Positions 61,602 through 64,000 of a stretch of 64,000 nucleotides of DNA are shown piece after piece (position 1 is the stretch's first letter; every line of letters begins with the position of its first letter). The position numbers and the translations under genes were made by a program. The stretch is taken from the NCBI RefSeq assembly GCF_005771525.1, contig NZ_VAVZ01000004.1, positions 50,165-114,164 on the forward strand, written 5' to 3'. Under the pieces are notes generated by a model. The model made no database searches and had not been told where the DNA came from. It saw nothing but the letters and a program-made list of their open reading frames with translations. Source of the DNA: Nesterenkonia salmonea. Lineage in GTDB: Bacteria > Actinomycetota > Actinomycetes > Actinomycetales > Micrococcaceae.

Positions 61602-62489
61602 TTAAGTCGTCGAGGCCCGGTAGATGGATTCGATCGTAGAGTCCAGAGTGCTGTTGAACTCCTCGTCGCTCTGCTGGGCTGTCAGTCCGGCCAAGAGGGC
61701 CCGGCTGAAGCTGGCAATCAGTCCGTTGTTGCGCCTGAGCCGTTCATTGGCGTCGTCGCGGGCGTATCCGCCGGAAAGTGCGACCACGCGCACTACCTTG
61801 GGGTGTTCGATGAGATCTGCGTAGAAGTTGTCCACAGTGGGGATCGTGACTTTGACTGCGATCTTCTGCTCGCCCAGCTGCTCCAGATGGCGGAAAATCT
61901 CATCTTTGAGAACAGATTCGGCTTGTTCTTTGTCTGCCGTCCCTATGCTGACCTCAGGTTCCAGAATAGGAACGAGTCCTGCGTCAAGGACTCTTTGCCC
62001 AAGCTCGAACTGTTGGGCGACGACGGCCGCAATACCCTCGGCATTGGCCGCATGGATGACGGAGCGTTCCTTGGTTCCGAACACGCCGACATCTTTTGCA
62101 CGCTTGAGCAGGTCGTCAAGGCCAGGGATCTCACGCATGAGCTGGACGCCGTGCTGCTCGTCCTCAAGCCCTTTGTCTATCTTCAGCAGGGGGATGACGT
62201 CTTTGTCCTCCCGGAGGTACTGTGCGAACCCTTTGCCACTCACCTCTCCGTTGAGCGTTTCTTCGAAGAGAATTGCGGCGAGAATCCGGTCACCGTTGAA
62301 TGGTGGACTAGTGACGATTCGGGTGCGCGTGTGGTGGATGAGGCTGAACATCTCCTCCTCGGAGCTGTATTCCGTGTCTTCGATCCCGTAGAGGCGCAGG
62401 GCCTTGGGTGTGCTTCCTCCGCTTTGATCTAGTGCGGCAACGAATCCCTGCCTGGTTCCGAAGCGGTGGAGCTCCTCCTGGTCGACCAT
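61602..62489 (-). CDS. fda: Fructose-bisphosphate aldolase, class I
   Basis: Schiff-base aldolase of 295 aa. Seen: GFVAALDQSGGSTPKAL, RTRIVTSPPFNGDRILAAILFEETL, LLKIDKGLEDEQHGVQLM, PILEPEVSIGTADK, Lys213 in AVKVTIPTVDNFY (Schiff-base lysine position of staphylococcal FdaB) and VVALSGGYARDDANE. ATG 62487-62489 is preceded by GAGGAG. It sits directly upstream of class II fba on the same strand with a 170-bp gap, so both types are encoded together. Confidence 0.94.
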   Translation of the reverse strand: MVDQEELHRFGTRQGFVAALDQSGGSTPKALRLYGIEDTEYSSEEEMFSLIHHTRTRIVTSPPFNGDRILAAILFEETLNGEVSGKGFAQYLREDKDVIPLLKIDKGLEDEQHGVQLMREIPGLDDLLKRAKDVGVFGTKERSVIHAANAEGIAAVVAQQFELGQRVLDAGLVPILEPEVSIGTADKEQAESVLKDEIFRHLEQLGEQKIAVKVTIPTVDNFYADLIEHPKVVRVVALSGGYARDDANERLRRNNGLIASFSRALLAGLTAQQSDEEFNSTLDSTIESIYRASTT

Positions 62490-62621
62490 GCATACTCTCC
62501 TCAAGCCTCAGTTGTAGTGGGCAACTCAGGCCTAATGCTAACACTTCTCATTAGTTTTTAGTATGGGGTAACAGTCAGCTTGGACTCCACCTTGGTGAGA
62601 GCCCACCAGTATCGTGAGCCT

Positions 62622-63458
62622 ATGAGGAACCTAATACGGCTCGACAGCTGGTCAGAAAATGATGTGGAGCACGTGTTCGCGTTAGCCGATGCGTTCCGCT
62701 CTGGGGCGGGGCCCACGGTGGCTGGGTCGGCTGTCATGTTCTTTCCGAGCACCAGCCTGCGCACTAGAGTCACTTTCGAACGCGGCGCGGCGCTGATGGG
62801 GCTTCAGCCGATCGTGCTGCCCAGTGAGACTTTGAACAAGGATGAAGCCCTCTCGGATGCCGCCGGGTATATACAGACTTGGGCAGATCTCCTGGTGGTG
62901 CGCCATGGTCGGATCAGTGTGATGGATGAGCTGGCCGTTTCCCATGCGTTGCCCGTCATCAACGCTATGTCTGATGCCAATCACCCCTGTGAGGTGCTCT
63001 CGGACCTCTATACACTCCGACAGCGTGGCGACTTGCGCACCCTTCGCTTCCTCTTTGTTGGTGCCGACGGCAACATTGCCAGAGCGTGGCAGGAAGCAGC
63101 GCGTGTGCTGTCACTCGATGTGGTGCAGTGCTGTCCTGAAAGCCTCGCCACGCCGAATCAGAAGTGGGTGGAGGATCTTCACAGCGCAGTCCAGAGCGCG
63201 GACGTGATCATCACTGACGGGCCGGGCGATAACGGCGAAGCTTTGGCACCGTACCAAATCACTTCTTCACTTCTTGACGCTGCCCCAACTGGGGCCCAGT
63301 TCGCCCCGTGCCCGCCTTTCAAACGAGGGCGCGAGGTCAGCGCCGATGCTCTGACTCACGATTCATTCGTAGGACACCGCTTCAAGGCGTCACTTCTTCC
63401 TGTCCAACAAGCGATCATGGCCTTCTGCCTTGCCGACTCCTGGGACCAGGCCCTATGA
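62622..63458 (+). CDS. Aspartate/ornithine carbamoyltransferase-family protein, divergent
   Basis: A 278-aa member of the transcarbamylase superfamily, shorter than the usual 300-335. The carbamoyl-phosphate site reads FPSTSLRTRVTFE (residues 41-53) with VRHG at 93-96. The second-site motif HPCQ of OTCases is HPCE (121-124), and the late HCLP/HPLP motif is PCPPFKRGREVS (229-240). The acceptor amino acid is therefore unclear; pyrB or argF is not supported. ATG 62622 chosen as the family start; TTG 62580 is in frame. No arg or pyr genes nearby. Confidence 0.78.
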   Translation: MRNLIRLDSWSENDVEHVFALADAFRSGAGPTVAGSAVMFFPSTSLRTRVTFERGAALMGLQPIVLPSETLNKDEALSDAAGYIQTWADLLVVRHGRISVMDELAVSHALPVINAMSDANHPCEVLSDLYTLRQRGDLRTLRFLFVGADGNIARAWQEAARVLSLDVVQCCPESLATPNQKWVEDLHSAVQSADVIITDGPGDNGEALAPYQITSSLLDAAPTGAQFAPCPPFKRGREVSADALTHDSFVGHRFKASLLPVQQAIMAFCLADSWDQAL

Positions 63459-63469
63459 GACACATCTGT

Positions 63470-63781
63470 TTATGGAATGCCCAGAAGCCGCAGTCCGGCC
63501 GCAGCGGCAGCACCGGCGATGACCACCACAATGAATGGAGCTCGCAGCAGCAACGCGATGGCCGCAGCAGCTAGGGCGCCGATGCGCGCATCAAATATGA
63601 TTCCGCTACCCGCCGAGAAGGTGTTCATGGCGACAAGAGCTGCCAGCAGGGCGACGGTCATTGTGCCTGAAATTCGAGTGACCAGCGGATGGGCCAGCCA
63701 ACTCCCTGGGACCAAGTAGCCGATCAGCTTCGTTGCATAGGCCGCAGCGCATGCCAGCAGCACCCACATCCATAGACTCAC
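63470..63781 (-). CDS. azlD: AzlD-family branched-chain amino acid transport protein
   Basis: A 103-aa protein with four hydrophobic helices: MWVLLACAAAYATKLIGYLVP, TMTVALLAALVAMNTF, GALAAAAIALLLRAPFIVVVIAGAAAAAGLRL. This is the small partner of AzlC in exporting branched-chain or related amino acids. Its start overlaps the azlC stop by 4 bp. Confidence 0.9.
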   Translation of the reverse strand: MSLWMWVLLACAAAYATKLIGYLVPGSWLAHPLVTRISGTMTVALLAALVAMNTFSAGSGIIFDARIGALAAAAIALLLRAPFIVVVIAGAAAAAGLRLLGIP

Positions 63782-64000
63782 GGCTGACCCCCTTCACGGA
63801 ATTGAGACCTTCGCAGCCCGGGGCTGACCCGCTCCCTTCGAGCGGACAGAAGCCCCCACGCCACGGCCACCGCAGCGGCTACTAGTATCGGCACCCCCGC
63901 TGGCACCAGGGGAATTATCAGCACGGTGAGCAGGGCCGCCAGCACAGCCAGCGCCCAAGGCTCCCTTGACCGCAGGCGCGGCCACAAGAGGCCGAGGAAA
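63778..64000 (-). CDS. azlC: AzlC-family transporter, 3' end
   Basis: Reading frame open to the window edge; the last ~73 residues are seen: FLGLLWPRLRSREPWALAVLAALL followed by LVPAGVPILVAAAVAVAWGLL and a basic tail. The GLLWPRL and PAGxPILxA elements with a following azlD gene identify it as the larger AzlC subunit. Its start lies beyond 64000. Confidence 0.82.
   Translation of the reverse strand, partial: FLGLLWPRLRSREPWALAVLAALLTVLIIPLVPAGVPILVAAAVAVAWGLLSARRERVSPGLRRSQFREGGQP

Noticed and set aside
1..64000. CRISPR arrays, tRNA or rRNA genes, insertion sequences, phage genes, origin
   Set aside because: No regularly spaced direct repeats, tRNA cloverleaf, rRNA core sequence, transposase, integrase or dnaA-box cluster was seen while reading the window.

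Overview
The window is high-GC DNA with tightly packed genes, many ATGA or TGATG stop/start overlaps and frequent GTG/TTG starts. It carries an Mrp/Mnh antiporter with a fused A+B subunit, a Mycobacterium-type dUMP-forming dCTP deaminase, DUF4235, DUF3151 and DUF6318 proteins, and a CtpE-like P-type ATPase. Together these point to an actinobacterium, probably of the order Micrococcales (Micrococcaceae-like). Secreted proteins have acidic linkers, which would fit a salt- or alkali-tolerant lifestyle, but this is only suggestive. I see no rRNA, tRNA, insertion sequence, prophage or CRISPR array.

Layout. 0-9 kb: the end of an ECF transporter gene, a nitrilase-family amidase, DUF4235, then the minus-strand operon mnhACDEFG followed by an unlisted 56-aa membrane protein. 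8.7-17.8 kb: transporters (UMF1-like MFS, AEC carrier, CynX-like MFS), dcd, a membrane-anchored protein, a P-type ATPase, panD and a YtxH-like protein. 17.8-19.7 kb: a secreted protein and a DUF6318 lipoprotein. 19.9-28.6 kb: a divergent locus. On the minus strand lie a GntR/UTRA regulator, a degenerate ATP-grasp paralogue and an intact cyanophycin-synthetase-like ATP-grasp ligase. On the plus strand lie a four-gene ABC importer, a HAD phosphatase and a cytoplasmic EEP phosphodiesterase. Two identical TCACTAGTGA palindromes sit between the two arms. This is the best candidate for an undescribed system.

28.6-51.4 kb: a sulfur-scavenging island. It holds two DszA/NtaA-type FMN monooxygenases, three DszC/SfnB-type flavin enzymes, a flavin reductase, a sulfonate-type ABC importer, a methionine importer with two binding proteins, a sugar-type ABC importer without its own ATPase, an aldo/keto reductase, and an acetyl-CoA-synthetase-like enzyme, MetY and a CoA-binding protein. 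Five SAM-clan riboswitches head the transcription units. In four of them the 3' strand of the closing helix runs into the Shine-Dalgarno of the first gene. The fifth lies upstream of a small leader ORF and two mutually exclusive hairpins.

51.4-64 kb: ribokinase, purA, a 51-aa protein, tdk, DUF3151, a phnDCE-type operon with a large internal hairpin, a HAD hydrolase, class II and class I fructose-bisphosphate aldolases side by side, a divergent carbamoyltransferase, and azlD with the end of azlC.

All functional calls are from reading the sequence. No database search was possible.
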